From Nocardioides sp. WS12 (GTDB taxonomy: Bacteria > Actinomycetota > Actinomycetes > Propionibacteriales > Nocardioidaceae), in NCBI RefSeq assembly GCF_014108865.1, contig NZ_CP053928.1, forward strand, positions 1,364,001 through 1,428,000: 64,000 bases of DNA. The letters are read 5' to 3'. Positions 1-7,837 of the stretch are shown here, piece after piece. The notes below the pieces were generated by a model. It was not told the origin of the DNA and ran no database searches. It worked only from the letters and a program-made list of their open reading frames with translations. The position numbers and the translations under genes are program-made. How positions within the stretch are numbered: position 1 is the first letter of the stretch; each line of letters opens with the position of its first letter.

Positions 1-853
1 GGCGGGCGCCGATCGTCGTACCGTCGGCCAGGCGGACGCCGCGTGCCGCTCCCTGCTCGACGACCACCTCGGTGACCTCGACTCCGGTGCGGAACTGCAC
101 GCCCAGCGATCGGGCCCGGCCCTCGAGGGAGCCGGAGATCGAGCGCATGCCGCCGCGTGGTCGCTGCACGCCGGGCCTGCTGTGGACCGCTGCCAGCCCG
201 ACGCAGTAGAAGCCGCCACCGTCGGCGTCGATCGGGCCGATCATGCTGCCCCAGTAGGTCGCCAGCGAGCGCATCTTGTCGCTCTCGAAGGTGTCGGCCA
301 TCAGCTCGACGAGGTTGCTCGTCATGATCTGGCCGAGTCGCCGACGGGTGGCGCGGTCGGGCGCGAGGCGCAACAGGTGGCGCCCGAGCTCGCGCTTGGG
401 CAGGGCAGCGGGGTGGCGCGACATCACGCTCACCAGGGCGCGGAAGATCCACGACAGCGCCGGCTGCAGCTCGGCGTACGTGCGGGCGTCGGCCGTCGAG
501 AACCGGCGGATCTCAGCGAGCGTGCGCTCGAGGTCGGCGAACAGCAACAGGGTCTCGCCGTCGGGCCCGAGCCATCCGTACGGGGCAGGCACGGTGATCG
601 TGGAGAACCCGTGGTCGCGCAGGCGCAGGTCGTCGACGATCGAGGTGCAGGACATGAACATGTCGTCCATCGCGCCGAGGCTCAACCAGTGGTCCGGTGC
701 GGCGGGGAGATGGGGGTGGCTGGTCGAGAGCCCGCCCAGGATCGGCTGTTGTTCGAGGACCAGGACGGAAGCGCCGGCAGCGCCCAGCGTGCAGGCGGCG
801 CTGAGGCCGTTGTGTCCGCCTCCGATGATCACGAAGTCGTGACTCGATGCCAT
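1..853 (-). CDS. CrtI/PYROXD2-like FAD-dependent oxidoreductase, partial (3' end outside window)
   Basis: The gene runs off the left edge, so only about 284 N-terminal residues are visible. It opens with a Rossmann FAD-binding fold (GGGHNGLSAA at about residues 11-20), followed by a VLEQ segment where the adenosine ribose would bind and a GGLS motif typical of phytoene-desaturase/PYROXD2-type flavoproteins. These enzymes desaturate or isomerise hydrophobic polyene or lipid substrates at the membrane; the substrate here is unknown. The start at 853 is supported by an AGGAGG ribosome site 5 nt upstream. A clear paralogue lies at 41656-43290, sharing the LSLGAMDDMFM and GSMIGP blocks. The gene is divergent from the membrane-protein gene at 968, with an operator-like palindrome between them. 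Family assignment is secure; specific function is not. Confidence 0.85.
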   Translation of the reverse strand, partial: MASSHDFVIIGGGHNGLSAACTLGAAGASVLVLEQQPILGGLSTSHPHLPAAPDHWLSLGAMDDMFMSCTSIVDDLRLRDHGFSTITVPAPYGWLGPDGETLLLFADLERTLAEIRRFSTADARTYAELQPALSWIFRALVSVMSRHPAALPKRELGRHLLRLAPDRATRRRLGQIMTSNLVELMADTFESDKMRSLATYWGSMIGPIDADGGGFYCVGLAAVHSRPGVQRPRGGMRSISGSLEGRARSLGVQFRTGVEVTEVVVEQGAARGVRLADGTTIGAR

Positions 854-909
854 GTGGTCCTCCTGAAGTGATGCGGCGTCAGAACGACAGATCCTGTACA
901 AGTGACGCC

Positions 910-934
910 TTTCTGACTAGTCTCGTCTCAGAAA
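910..934. promoter_or_regulatory. Regulon palindrome, site A
   Basis: TTTCTGA and TCAGAAA arms flank an 11-bp centre containing GTCTC. Read on the minus strand it gives CTGAGAC followed by GTCAGAAA, matching the site at 5677. It lies 33 bp before the start at 968 and 56 bp before the divergent start at 853. Confidence 0.55.
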
Positions 935-967
935 TGTCACCTGTCCACCCCTGGAAAGAAGATCGCC

Positions 968-1672
968 ATGGAAGCGCGCGTGCACCGGGTCCTGATCTGG
1001 ACCGGTCCCCTGATGGTGGCCATCTGGTTCGCCACCTTCATCTTCGTGATGGGCTTCTTCCCGCCCTCAGCGCCCAGCGCCAGCGCCGAGGAGATCAAGC
1101 AGCTCTACGCCGACGACCCGACCCTGATCCGGCTCGGCCTCGTCGTCGTGATGGCCGCCTCGGCGCTGCTGGTGCCCTGGGCCGCTGCCATCTCGGGTCA
1201 GCTCAAGCGGATCGAGGGCGCCCGCGTCCTCGCGGCGACGCAGCTCGTGTCGTGCGGCCTGCTGTCCCTGGAGTTCATCACACCCATCGGCGTCTGGATG
1301 GCCGCGGCCTTCCGGTACGACGAGCGCCCTGCAGCCGTCACCCAGGCCCTGCACGACGTGGGCTGGATCCTCTTCGTCACCGTCATCTGGTCGCTGTGGA
1401 TGCAGATGTGGTGCATCGTCGCGGCGATCCTCATCGACCGTCGCGAGGAGCCGGTGCTGCCGCGCTGGCTCGCGTACCTGACGGCCTGGGCGGCGGTCCT
1501 GATCACCCCTGCCGGGCTGGTTCTCTTCTTCAAGGACGGACCCTTCGCGTGGGACGGCATCGTCGGGATTTACATCCCGCTGGCAGCGTTCGCGATCTGG
1601 ATGGTCTGCATCAGCCGCGAGGTGCACCGCGCGTTGACTCGCCAGATCGCCGAAGGCACCGAGCCCGGCTGA
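968..1672 (+). CDS. Six-TM membrane protein, seven-copy family (copy P1)
   Basis: 234 residues with about six hydrophobic spans (near 9-30, 57-76, 95-117, 130-155, 163-185, 193-215). I recognise no characterised family. Blocks shared with the paralogues in this window are FFPPSAPSASAEEI followed by an IRLG-like segment, an AAFRYDER...LHDVGW block, LPRW..Y, and FFKDGPFAWDG...IPL. The closest relative here is the protein at 37803-38549, which also begins MEAR..RVLIW.GPLMV. A GGAAAGAAG ribosome site precedes the ATG, and palindrome site A lies just upstream. No conserved histidine cluster or CxxC is seen, so it is not an obvious metal enzyme. Role unknown; other copies sit in operons with cytochrome-oxidase subunit III/IV-like genes. 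Confidence 0.8.
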   Translation: MEARVHRVLIWTGPLMVAIWFATFIFVMGFFPPSAPSASAEEIKQLYADDPTLIRLGLVVVMAASALLVPWAAAISGQLKRIEGARVLAATQLVSCGLLSLEFITPIGVWMAAAFRYDERPAAVTQALHDVGWILFVTVIWSLWMQMWCIVAAILIDRREEPVLPRWLAYLTAWAAVLITPAGLVLFFKDGPFAWDGIVGIYIPLAAFAIWMVCISREVHRALTRQIAEGTEPG

Positions 1673-1696
1673 GGCTGCAGGCCGAGGTCGGCTCAC

Positions 1697-1702
1697 TAGG
1701 CT
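1697..1702 (+). promoter_or_regulatory. -10 element of a leaderless promoter
   Basis: TAGGCT ends 7 nt before the ATG at 1710 and there is no ribosome site between them. The same arrangement precedes the TetR genes at 41076 and 49313. Confidence 0.5.
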
Positions 1703-1709
1703 CCGCACC

Positions 1710-2273
1710 ATGGATGCGCCCACCGCCCGCCTGGTCCGCGGCGCGCGTGATGCCTTCCTCGACCACGGGATCGAGGCGACCACGATGGCGGATGTCGCCC
1801 GGGCCGCGGGCGTCGTCCGGCAGACCGTCTACAAGTCGGTCTCGAACCGCGATGACCTCGTCGAGCTCGCCATGGTCCAGGTGTGCGAGGAGCTCCAGGC
1901 GAGGGTGGACGCCTTCGACCACGCGGCGTACGACGACCTCGGGGACCGGCTCGCCGAGTTCCTCGCTAGTGCGGTCGAGGTGACCGCCGGATCCGGCGAG
2001 CTCGCCGCACTGTCCGCTGCGTTGCCCGAGGAGAGGGTGCAGTCCGTCTTCGCCGGGTCGCGGCCGCTGGAGGTCCTGATCGGCCAGAGCCTGCACCCGA
2101 TTCTCGACGCGGCCGCAGCGACCGGCCGCCTGCGTCCCGGGGCCAGCGTGGATCTCGCGTCCCGCTGGCTGCAGGGCGTGCTGGCCCTGTTCCTGCTCGG
2201 GGAGTACGACGACCCGGGACGCCTGCGCCGGGAGCTGCGACGGTTCGCGGTGCCCTCGGTGCTGGTGGACTGA
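1710..2273 (+). CDS. TetR-family transcriptional regulator
   Basis: 187 residues. The N-terminal helix-turn-helix (about residues 8-55) contains TMADVARAAGVVRQTVY, a typical TetR DNA-binding domain. The C-terminal ligand domain is short and ends AVPSVLVD. It is a close paralogue of the regulators at 48738-49313 and 37206-37793, which share the GVVRQT(V/L)Y recognition helix, so the three may bind similar sites. The start is chosen because a -10-like TAGGCT lies 7 nt upstream without a Shine-Dalgarno, which fits a leaderless mRNA. It is convergent with the hydrolase gene and separated from it by 4 bp. It is a candidate regulator of the TTGAGAC palindromes seen across the window; the ligand is unknown. 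Confidence 0.88.
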   Translation: MDAPTARLVRGARDAFLDHGIEATTMADVARAAGVVRQTVYKSVSNRDDLVELAMVQVCEELQARVDAFDHAAYDDLGDRLAEFLASAVEVTAGSGELAALSAALPEERVQSVFAGSRPLEVLIGQSLHPILDAAAATGRLRPGASVDLASRWLQGVLALFLLGEYDDPGRLRRELRRFAVPSVLVD

Positions 2274-2277
2274 GGGC

Positions 2278-3090
2278 TCAGTCGGCGAGGAACTCGAGCA
2301 GGTGCTCGTCCAGCGCTGCCGGTGCTTCGAACATCGGGTAGTGCCCGCACGCGGGGATCGCCAGCAGGCGGGTGTCGGCCAGGTGCTCGGCCAGCCACCG
2401 GGCGCCGCGGGCCGAGTGCACCGGGTCGTCCTCGCCGATGACCTGCAGGACCGGCATCGTGACGGCTGGCAGGTCGTCGACCAGGTCCGCGCTGAGCATC
2501 GAGCGGTAGCAGGCCACGGCTGCCCAGGACGGCATCTGCAGCGACTGGGCGACCATCCAGTCAACTAGTGCCGGGGACGGCTCTGTGCCGAATCCGCCCG
2601 CGATCGTCGTACGACGGGCGGCGAAGCGGTCGCGGGTCTCCAGGTCGACCATCGCGGCGATCGTCGGCCCGGGCGGGGCGCCGAAGGGGAAGGCCTCGCT
2701 GCGGCTCGCCCGCACGGCGTTGGAGCCGACGAGCACGAGGCGGTGCACCCGGTTCGGGGCTGCCGCGGCGGTCCGGAAGGCCACCTGGCCCCCGAAGGAC
2801 CAGCCGACCAGCGAGCACCGTTCCACGCCGAGTGCGTCGAGCACGGCCATGAGGTCGTCGCTGAGCCCCTGTGCGTCGTACCCGGTCAGTGGCTTGTCGG
2901 ACCGGCCGTGGCCGCGCTGGTCGATGGCGATCACTCGGTGCCCGGCGGCGCAGAGCACCCGCACCTGGCGGTCCCAGGCCTCGTGGGTCATTCCGAACCC
3001 GGGCACGAGAACGACCGGCGGCCGGGTGGACGGCGTGCCGAGGTCCTGGATGAAGACCCGGACGCCGGGCTCGACCTCGATCAGCGTCAT
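2278..3090 (-). CDS. Alpha/beta-fold hydrolase
   Basis: 270 residues with a complete alpha/beta-hydrolase core: a PGFGMTHEAW oxyanion region near residue 30, DQRGHGRSDKP, the nucleophile elbow GWSFGG (Ser near residue 96), an acidic EDDPVH near the C-terminal third and the catalytic His in ACGHYP. It is probably a soluble esterase, lactonase or C-C bond hydrolase acting on a product of the surrounding oxidation pathway, for example opening a lactone from a Baeyer-Villiger reaction, which is inference. Its ATG overlaps the stop of the thioesterase gene (ATGA), so the two are probably translated together. The exact substrate is not predictable. Confidence 0.88.
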   Translation of the reverse strand: MTLIEVEPGVRVFIQDLGTPSTRPPVVLVPGFGMTHEAWDRQVRVLCAAGHRVIAIDQRGHGRSDKPLTGYDAQGLSDDLMAVLDALGVERCSLVGWSFGGQVAFRTAAAAPNRVHRLVLVGSNAVRASRSEAFPFGAPPGPTIAAMVDLETRDRFAARRTTIAGGFGTEPSPALVDWMVAQSLQMPSWAAVACYRSMLSADLVDDLPAVTMPVLQVIGEDDPVHSARGARWLAEHLADTRLLAIPACGHYPMFEAPAALDEHLLEFLAD

Positions 3091-3557
3091 GACTTCACTG
3101 CCGGGGCGATCCGCTGCTCGAGCGTGCCGACCGCCATCGTCCCGGTGGCCGTGCTGCATCGACGGCCCCGGGCGTCGTGGACGACGACTTCGATGGTCTG
3201 GAGGTTGCGTCCGCTGTGGATCGCTGACGCGGTCATCGTCAGGGGCTCGATGGCAGGCCGGTGGTAGTGCACCTGCAGCACGGCGGTGACCGGCATGCTG
3301 CCGGTCGGGGCGATGCGGGCACCCATGACGCCCATGATCTGGTCGACGGCGAGGGCCACGATGCCGCCGTTGACCGCACCGTTCGGGTTCAGGGGGAAGG
3401 GCGTCCCGACGAAGTCGAACGCGGCTTCGGTGAGTCCCATCGACCGACAGTGCAGCCCGGCGGCCGAGAACGTGGGGTAGGCATCCGCCCACGTGATCCA
3501 GGCGTCGTCCGGGTCCTCGTGGCGGGGAAGGGTGCGCATCTGGGCCGTCGTGTCCAT
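3087..3557 (-). CDS. Hotdog-fold (PaaI-type) acyl-CoA thioesterase
   Basis: 156 residues. The central segment PNGAVNGGIVALAVDQIMGVMG is the hotdog helix of PaaI/YdiI-like thioesterases: the N/HGG-type turn with a following Asp is present as NGG...D. Further strands such as TAVLQVHYHRPA follow. These proteins hydrolyse acyl-CoA thioesters in the cytoplasm and often rescue CoA in catabolic pathways. A GGGAG site precedes the start at 3557. It is the first gene of a two-gene operon with the alpha/beta hydrolase. The promoter lies in the 90-bp gap to the divergent crotonase gene, where an imperfect TTATTG...CAATAA dyad is seen. Confidence 0.8.
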   Translation of the reverse strand: MDTTAQMRTLPRHEDPDDAWITWADAYPTFSAAGLHCRSMGLTEAAFDFVGTPFPLNPNGAVNGGIVALAVDQIMGVMGARIAPTGSMPVTAVLQVHYHRPAIEPLTMTASAIHSGRNLQTIEVVVHDARGRRCSTATGTMAVGTLEQRIAPAVKS

Positions 3558-3579
3558 GGGGGCTCCCGCTCGCGGTTGC

Positions 3580-3604
3580 TTATTGATCCTTGTCGTCGCA
3601 ATAA
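3580..3604. promoter_or_regulatory. Dyad in a divergent promoter region (weak)
   Basis: TTATTG and CAATAA arms are separated by 13 bp between the divergent thioesterase and crotonase genes. It resembles the outer arms of the regulon palindrome but lacks the GAGAC core, so it may be a degenerate site or bind another regulator. Confidence 0.3.
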
Positions 3605-3647
3605 TAGCGGATCGATGGTCCTCCCGGGCCGGACGAAGGAGAACCCG

Positions 3648-4445
3648 ATGAGTGATGTCCACCAGACCCTCCGGCTCACGACCGACGCCGAGGGCGTCTG
3701 CGAGATCGTGTTGTCGCGGCCCGAGGTGATGAACCGGTTCGACCCCGAGCTCCACCACGAGCTGACCCGGGTGCTGCGCGAGATCGCAGCGGACACCTCG
3801 ATCCGCGCCGTCGTGCTGGCCTCCACGGGCAAGGCATTCTCCGCAGGCGGCGACTTCGAGCTGATGGAGGCCGCGCACAAGGACGCAGCCGTACGGCGCG
3901 AGATCATCGGCGACGCCCGGCATCTCCTCGACGCCTTCCTCGCCCTGCCGCAGCCGATCGTGGTTGCCGTCCAGGGACCTGCGATCGGTCTGGGCGCGAC
4001 CGTCGCGATGCTGTGTGACGCAGTGGTGGCCGCCCGGTCCGCGGTGTTGGCCGACACCCACGTCGCCATCGGCCTGGTTGCAGGGGACGGCGGCTGCCTG
4101 GTGTGGCCGCAGGCGATGGGCATGACGCGCGCTCGACGCCACCTGCTGACAGGGGATCCGCTGGACGCCGAGACGGCGCTCCGGGTCGGGGTCGTCACCG
4201 ACCTCGTCGAGACCCCCGAGGAGGCCCACCCGGCCGCGACCGAGATCGCCCGGCGGATGGCGCGACTCGCGCCGCTCGCCGTACAAGGCACCAAGCGGGC
4301 CCTCAACCAGGTCTCGCGTCAGCGGGCCGACGAGGTCGTCGACCTCGCCCTGGCCTTCGAGGAGCAGACCCTCGGCAGCGAGGACCTGCTGGAGGGGATC
4401 GCGTCGTTCAGGGAGCGGCGCAGCCCGCGCTTCGCGGGCCGCTGA
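3648..4445 (+). CDS. Crotonase-fold protein (enoyl-CoA hydratase/isomerase family)
   Basis: 265 residues with the crotonase fold: the CoA-binding AFSAGGDF oxyanion-hole segment near residue 65, then AIGLGATVAMLCDAVVA. Both glutamates used by classical enoyl-CoA hydratases appear to be missing. The GCEL-type position reads GATV, and the second reads DTHVAIG. The protein is therefore more likely an isomerase, hydrolase or other crotonase-fold enzyme than a hydratase. A GAAGGAG ribosome site lies 6 nt before the ATG, which fixes the start against longer in-frame extensions. It is divergent from the thioesterase operon and converges on the acyl-CoA dehydrogenase gene across a strong hairpin. It probably acts on a CoA thioester of the same pathway. 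Confidence 0.83.
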   Translation: MSDVHQTLRLTTDAEGVCEIVLSRPEVMNRFDPELHHELTRVLREIAADTSIRAVVLASTGKAFSAGGDFELMEAAHKDAAVRREIIGDARHLLDAFLALPQPIVVAVQGPAIGLGATVAMLCDAVVAARSAVLADTHVAIGLVAGDGGCLVWPQAMGMTRARRHLLTGDPLDAETALRVGVVTDLVETPEEAHPAATEIARRMARLAPLAVQGTKRALNQVSRQRADEVVDLALAFEEQTLGSEDLLEGIASFRERRSPRFAGR

Positions 4446-4449
4446 AGCC

Positions 4450-4491
4450 CCGTCGTGGCGTGGTGCCGGGGTGGCTGCCGCGCCACGACGG
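4450..4491. terminator. Bidirectional intrinsic terminator
   Basis: An 11-bp perfect stem (CCGTCGTGGCG / CGCCACGACGG) with a 20-nt loop lies exactly between two convergent genes. There is no U tract. Confidence 0.65.
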
Positions 4492-5619
4492 TCAGAGGCC
4501 GAGCTGTTGGGCGACGATGACCTTCATGATCTCGCTCGACCCGGCGTAGATCCGGCTGACCCGTCCGTCGAGGTAGGCGTTGCCGATCTTTGATTCGACG
4601 GAGTATGCCGTTCGCGGGTCGGAGATGGAGAGGCAACGGTCGACCACCCTGCCCTGGAGTTCGGTGCAGAACAGCTTGACCAGGGCGGCGTCCGCCACGC
4701 TGAGCCGGTCGGCGACGTGGTCCGTGATCGCGTGGTCGACGAGCGACTGACCGGCCGCGACCTCGGTGGCGCAGGCCGCGAGGACGAATTTCGCCTCTTG
4801 GCCGGCTCCGGTCCCGCGAAGGGCGGACGCCGTCCATTCCAAGGCGGCGACCGCTGCGGCCTGAGAGTTGGCGGCAACGGACAGCCGCTCGTGGGCCAGG
4901 TTGGAGGACAAGTAGCGAAAGCCCTGGTTCTCCTCGCCGAGGAGGCACTCGACAGGAACGCGCATCTCGGTGAAGGACAATTCGGCGAGGTCCTGGGCTG
5001 CGACGCCGAGCTTGTCCAGCTTTCGCCCGCGTGCGAAGCCTGGAGTTGTTGTGTCGACGAGCAGCAGGCTGATGCCGTCGCGACCCGCCGCGGGGTCCGT
5101 CTTCGCCGCGAGGATCAGCAAGTCGGTGGCCGCGCCGTTGGAGATGAACGTCTTGGCGCCATTGACGACAAAGTGGTCGCCGTCGCGCTCGGCCCTTGTT
5201 GTGATGGCCTTGACGTCGGAGCCGGCGCCCGGTTCCGATATGCCCAGCGCGACGACGACGTCACCGGCGCACATTCGCGGGAGCCATTGCTGCCGCTGCT
5301 CGTGCGAGGCGTGGTGCAACAGGTAGGGCACGCAGATGTCGGTGTGCACCCGAAGGCCGCCGATGGCCAGGCCCAGGCGCTGGATCTCTTCTGTCACGAC
5401 GACGCTGTGCCGGAAGTCGGAGCCCGGCGTGCCGCCGTATTCCTCCGGCACGCCGATGCCGAGGACACCCAGTGCGCCCATGCCCTTCCAGAAGCCGTCG
5501 GACGGTCGGCCGGTTGAAATCCAGGCGGGATACTCCGGGACGACCTCCTCCTCGAGGAAAGCGCGAACGGTCGCGCGGAAGGTCTCGTGCTCGGTGCCGA
5601 GGACGGTACGGGTCAGCAT
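4492..5619 (-). CDS. Acyl-CoA dehydrogenase
   Basis: 375 residues, normal for the family. It has an N-terminal helical domain, the FAD/substrate motif ISEPGAGSDVKAI near residue 130, FISNG in the beta domain, and a C-terminal RIYAGSSEIMK segment. The enzyme should introduce an alpha-beta double bond into an acyl-CoA and pass electrons to ETF. The catalytic Glu of the medium-chain type (YEGT) is Ala here (YAGS), as in long-chain and isovaleryl-type enzymes whose base sits on another helix. AGGAGG upstream of the ATG at 5619 fixes the start. It is divergent from the crotonase gene at 5751, with a regulon palindrome between the two promoters. Confidence 0.92.
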   Translation of the reverse strand: MLTRTVLGTEHETFRATVRAFLEEEVVPEYPAWISTGRPSDGFWKGMGALGVLGIGVPEEYGGTPGSDFRHSVVVTEEIQRLGLAIGGLRVHTDICVPYLLHHASHEQRQQWLPRMCAGDVVVALGISEPGAGSDVKAITTRAERDGDHFVVNGAKTFISNGAATDLLILAAKTDPAAGRDGISLLLVDTTTPGFARGRKLDKLGVAAQDLAELSFTEMRVPVECLLGEENQGFRYLSSNLAHERLSVAANSQAAAVAALEWTASALRGTGAGQEAKFVLAACATEVAAGQSLVDHAITDHVADRLSVADAALVKLFCTELQGRVVDRCLSISDPRTAYSVESKIGNAYLDGRVSRIYAGSSEIMKVIVAQQLGL

Positions 5620-5676
5620 GGCGCTCCTCCTTTGAAATCGGGGCGCTGGTTGACGTGCGTCCCGACGACTTCCTAG

Positions 5677-5700
5677 TATTGAGACAAGCAGGTTCAGAAA
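5677..5700. promoter_or_regulatory. Regulon palindrome, site B
   Basis: TATTGAGAC and GTTCAGAAA half-sites are separated by 6 bp. The site lies midway between two divergent genes (57 bp from the start at 5619, 50 bp from 5751), so one regulator could control both. Confidence 0.65.
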
Positions 5701-5750
5701 CAAGTCGTGCGGTCACCTGGATCGTTCGGTGTGGGCCTGGAGGGAGCGCC

Positions 5751-6536
5751 ATGTCGAGTCAGTCGGATGCACCTGGTGTCCTGGTCGAACGCCACGGCCG
5801 TGTCGTCGTCGCTCAGCTCAACCGGCCCGAACAGCTCAATGCTCTGTCGCCGGCGCTGATGGACGAGTTGCTCGCTACCCTGCGGATGCTCGATGCGGAC
5901 AGCACTGTCGGAGCGGTCGTGATCGCTGGCCACGAGCGTGCGTTCGTTGCCGGCGCCGACATCAAGGGCATGCGCTCGCGAACCCTTCACGAGGTGCTCG
6001 CCGCACCTGCGAGTCGCTTCTGGATGCGCCTTGCTGACATCGAGGCGCCGCTCGTCGCTGCTGTGTCCGGGCCAGCCTTCGGCGGCGGCTGTGAGCTGGC
6101 GCTCGCCTGTGACCTCGTCGTGGCCTCGGAGACCGCCCGGTTCTCCCAGGCCGAGATCAAGGTCGGCATCCTGCCCGGCGGCGGCGGGACCCAGCGTCTG
6201 GCTCGCACGATCGGCAAGCACCGCGCGATGGAGATGGTCCTCACCGGCCGCCCGGTCTCGGCGCAGGAAGCCTGCACCCTCGGTTTCGTGAACCGCGTGG
6301 TCGCCCCCGCCGACTGGCGTGACGAGGCGATTGCGCTGGCCCAGGAGGTTGCTGCAGGACCGCCGATCGCGATCCGGCTCGCGAAGAGGGCGGTGCTGGC
6401 GGCCGAGGAGAGCGCCCTGTCGCTGGGGATGCTCGCCGAACGAAAGCTGATGGAGCTGGCATTCGCCAGTGAAGACCGCGTGGAGGGCATGACGGCGTTC
6501 GTTGAGCGCCGACCTCCCCGGTGGTCCGGACGATGA
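5751..6536 (+). CDS. Enoyl-CoA hydratase
   Basis: 261 residues. Crotonase fold with both catalytic glutamates in place: the first in FGGGCELALACD near residue 113, the second in QAEIKVGILPGGGGTQ near residue 136. The AFVAGADIKGM oxyanion-hole segment is also present. It should hydrate trans-2-enoyl-CoA to 3-hydroxyacyl-CoA. The start follows GGAGGGAG. The stop overlaps a possible start of the following acyl-CoA dehydrogenase, so the two form one operon. Of the crotonase-fold genes in this window, this and the one at 29797 look most like true hydratases. Confidence 0.92.
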   Translation: MSSQSDAPGVLVERHGRVVVAQLNRPEQLNALSPALMDELLATLRMLDADSTVGAVVIAGHERAFVAGADIKGMRSRTLHEVLAAPASRFWMRLADIEAPLVAAVSGPAFGGGCELALACDLVVASETARFSQAEIKVGILPGGGGTQRLARTIGKHRAMEMVLTGRPVSAQEACTLGFVNRVVAPADWRDEAIALAQEVAAGPPIAIRLAKRAVLAAEESALSLGMLAERKLMELAFASEDRVEGMTAFVERRPPRWSGR

Positions 6537-6559
6537 AGACGGAGAAGGCGGAGACAGAC

Positions 6560-7732
6560 ATGAGCGCACGAGGTTTCACCGAGGAGCAGGAGGAGTTCGC
6601 GGCGGCTGTCCGTCAGTTCGCGGCGAAGGAGTGCGGGACCCGGGAGCAGCGTTCGGCTCTGACGGACGACAACCGGGAGCAGCACCACGACTCGGTCTAC
6701 GCAAAGCTCGCCGCCGCCGGATACCTCGGCGTCTCGATTCCTGAGGAGTACGGCGGGAGCGGAGGCGGGATCATCGAGCAGGTCATCCTGTTCGAGGAGT
6801 TGTGGCGGGGCATGGTCCCGGTGCACGGTGCCGGCACGTCCCACACCGTCGCCGGCGTCTACAAGCGTTACGCCTCCGAGCAGCAGAAGAAGGACGTCCT
6901 CGGGGCGATCTGCTCGGGCGAGGTCATGTCGATCAGCATCTCCGAGCCGGGGGCAGGCTCGGACGCAGCGGCTGTCTCCTGCAGGGCCGTCCGCGACGGC
7001 GACGTCTTCCGGATCAACGGTCAGAAGACCTGGTGTTCCGACGCGCAGTTCGCCGCGAAGATCCTTCTCGTCGCCCGCACTGGTCGCGGTGACCGTCCGC
7101 ACGACGGGCTCACCATGTTCGAGATCCCGACCTCCACCCCGGGCCTGGAGATCAGGCCGATCCGGACAATGGGCGGTGGCGCTGAGGTCAACGACCTGTT
7201 CTTCACCGACGTGGAGGTTCCGGTGTCGGCGGTCATTGGTGAGGAGGGCGGCGCTTGGAAGCAGGTCATGTCCGGGCTCAACGGGGAGCGCATCGTCTGC
7301 GCCGCTCAGGGACTGGGGATGGCGCAGCGCTCCTTCGATGATGTGTTGGGCTATCTGCGCGAGCGTGAGCAGTTCGGCGCTCCCATCGGGTCCTTCCAAG
7401 CAGTCCGCCACCGCATGGCCGACCTCGCCATCGAGATCGAGGCGGCTCGCGCCCTCACCTACGCGACCGCGCACCGCGTTGCCGCCGGTGACGGGCCTCC
7501 CGAGCAACTGATCCGTGCGACGTCGATGGCCAAGGTCAAGGTCACCGAGACGGCCAAACGGGTGGCGCTGGAGGGAATCCAGTTGATGGGTGGCTACGGC
7601 TACACGCTGGAGTTCGACATGGAGCGCCACCTCCGACTGGCCATTCCCGCGACCATCTACGCCGGCACGAACGAGATCCAGCGCGACATCATCTCGGCCA
7701 CCTTCGGTCTGCGGCCACCCCGAGACAGATAA
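6560..7732 (+). CDS. Acyl-CoA dehydrogenase
   Basis: 390 residues. Family motifs in order: EEYGGSGGG, SISEPGAGSDAAAVS, the flavin-contacting NGERIVCAAQGLGMAQ and REREQFGAPI, and C-terminal QLMGGYGYTLEFDMERH followed by YAGTNEIQRDII. It oxidises an acyl-CoA with ETF as acceptor. As in the neighbour at 4492, the YEGT glutamate is Ala, pointing to a base on helix G. I chose the ATG at 6560, which has GGAG 6 nt upstream. An ATG at 6533, coupled to the previous stop, would add nine residues. A palindromic CCGTCT/AGACGG hairpin follows the stop. Confidence 0.92.
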   Translation: MSARGFTEEQEEFAAAVRQFAAKECGTREQRSALTDDNREQHHDSVYAKLAAAGYLGVSIPEEYGGSGGGIIEQVILFEELWRGMVPVHGAGTSHTVAGVYKRYASEQQKKDVLGAICSGEVMSISISEPGAGSDAAAVSCRAVRDGDVFRINGQKTWCSDAQFAAKILLVARTGRGDRPHDGLTMFEIPTSTPGLEIRPIRTMGGGAEVNDLFFTDVEVPVSAVIGEEGGAWKQVMSGLNGERIVCAAQGLGMAQRSFDDVLGYLREREQFGAPIGSFQAVRHRMADLAIEIEAARALTYATAHRVAAGDGPPEQLIRATSMAKVKVTETAKRVALEGIQLMGGYGYTLEFDMERHLRLAIPATIYAGTNEIQRDIISATFGLRPPRDR

Positions 7733-7742
7733 AAAATGCTGC

Positions 7743-7760
7743 CCGTCTCAAAAAAGACGG
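7743..7760 (+). terminator. Short hairpin after acyl-CoA dehydrogenase gene
   Basis: A 6-bp stem CCGTCT/AGACGG with a CAAAAA loop, 10 nt after the stop codon. It could be a weak terminator or, because it contains GTCTC, a degenerate operator. Confidence 0.35.
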
Positions 7761-7796
7761 TAGCGAGAGTAACCGGGATCACACTTCGTCGTTTAC

Positions 7797-7820
7797 TATT
7801 GAGTTATACAGTTCTATAAA
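7797..7820. promoter_or_regulatory. Regulon palindrome, site C (mce operon)
   Basis: TATTGAG and a GTTCTATAAA-like arm lie 17 bp before the first mce-operon start codon. The left half is well conserved; the right half is weaker. Confidence 0.55.
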
Positions 7821-7837
7821 TGTAGGGGAGTTGAGGA

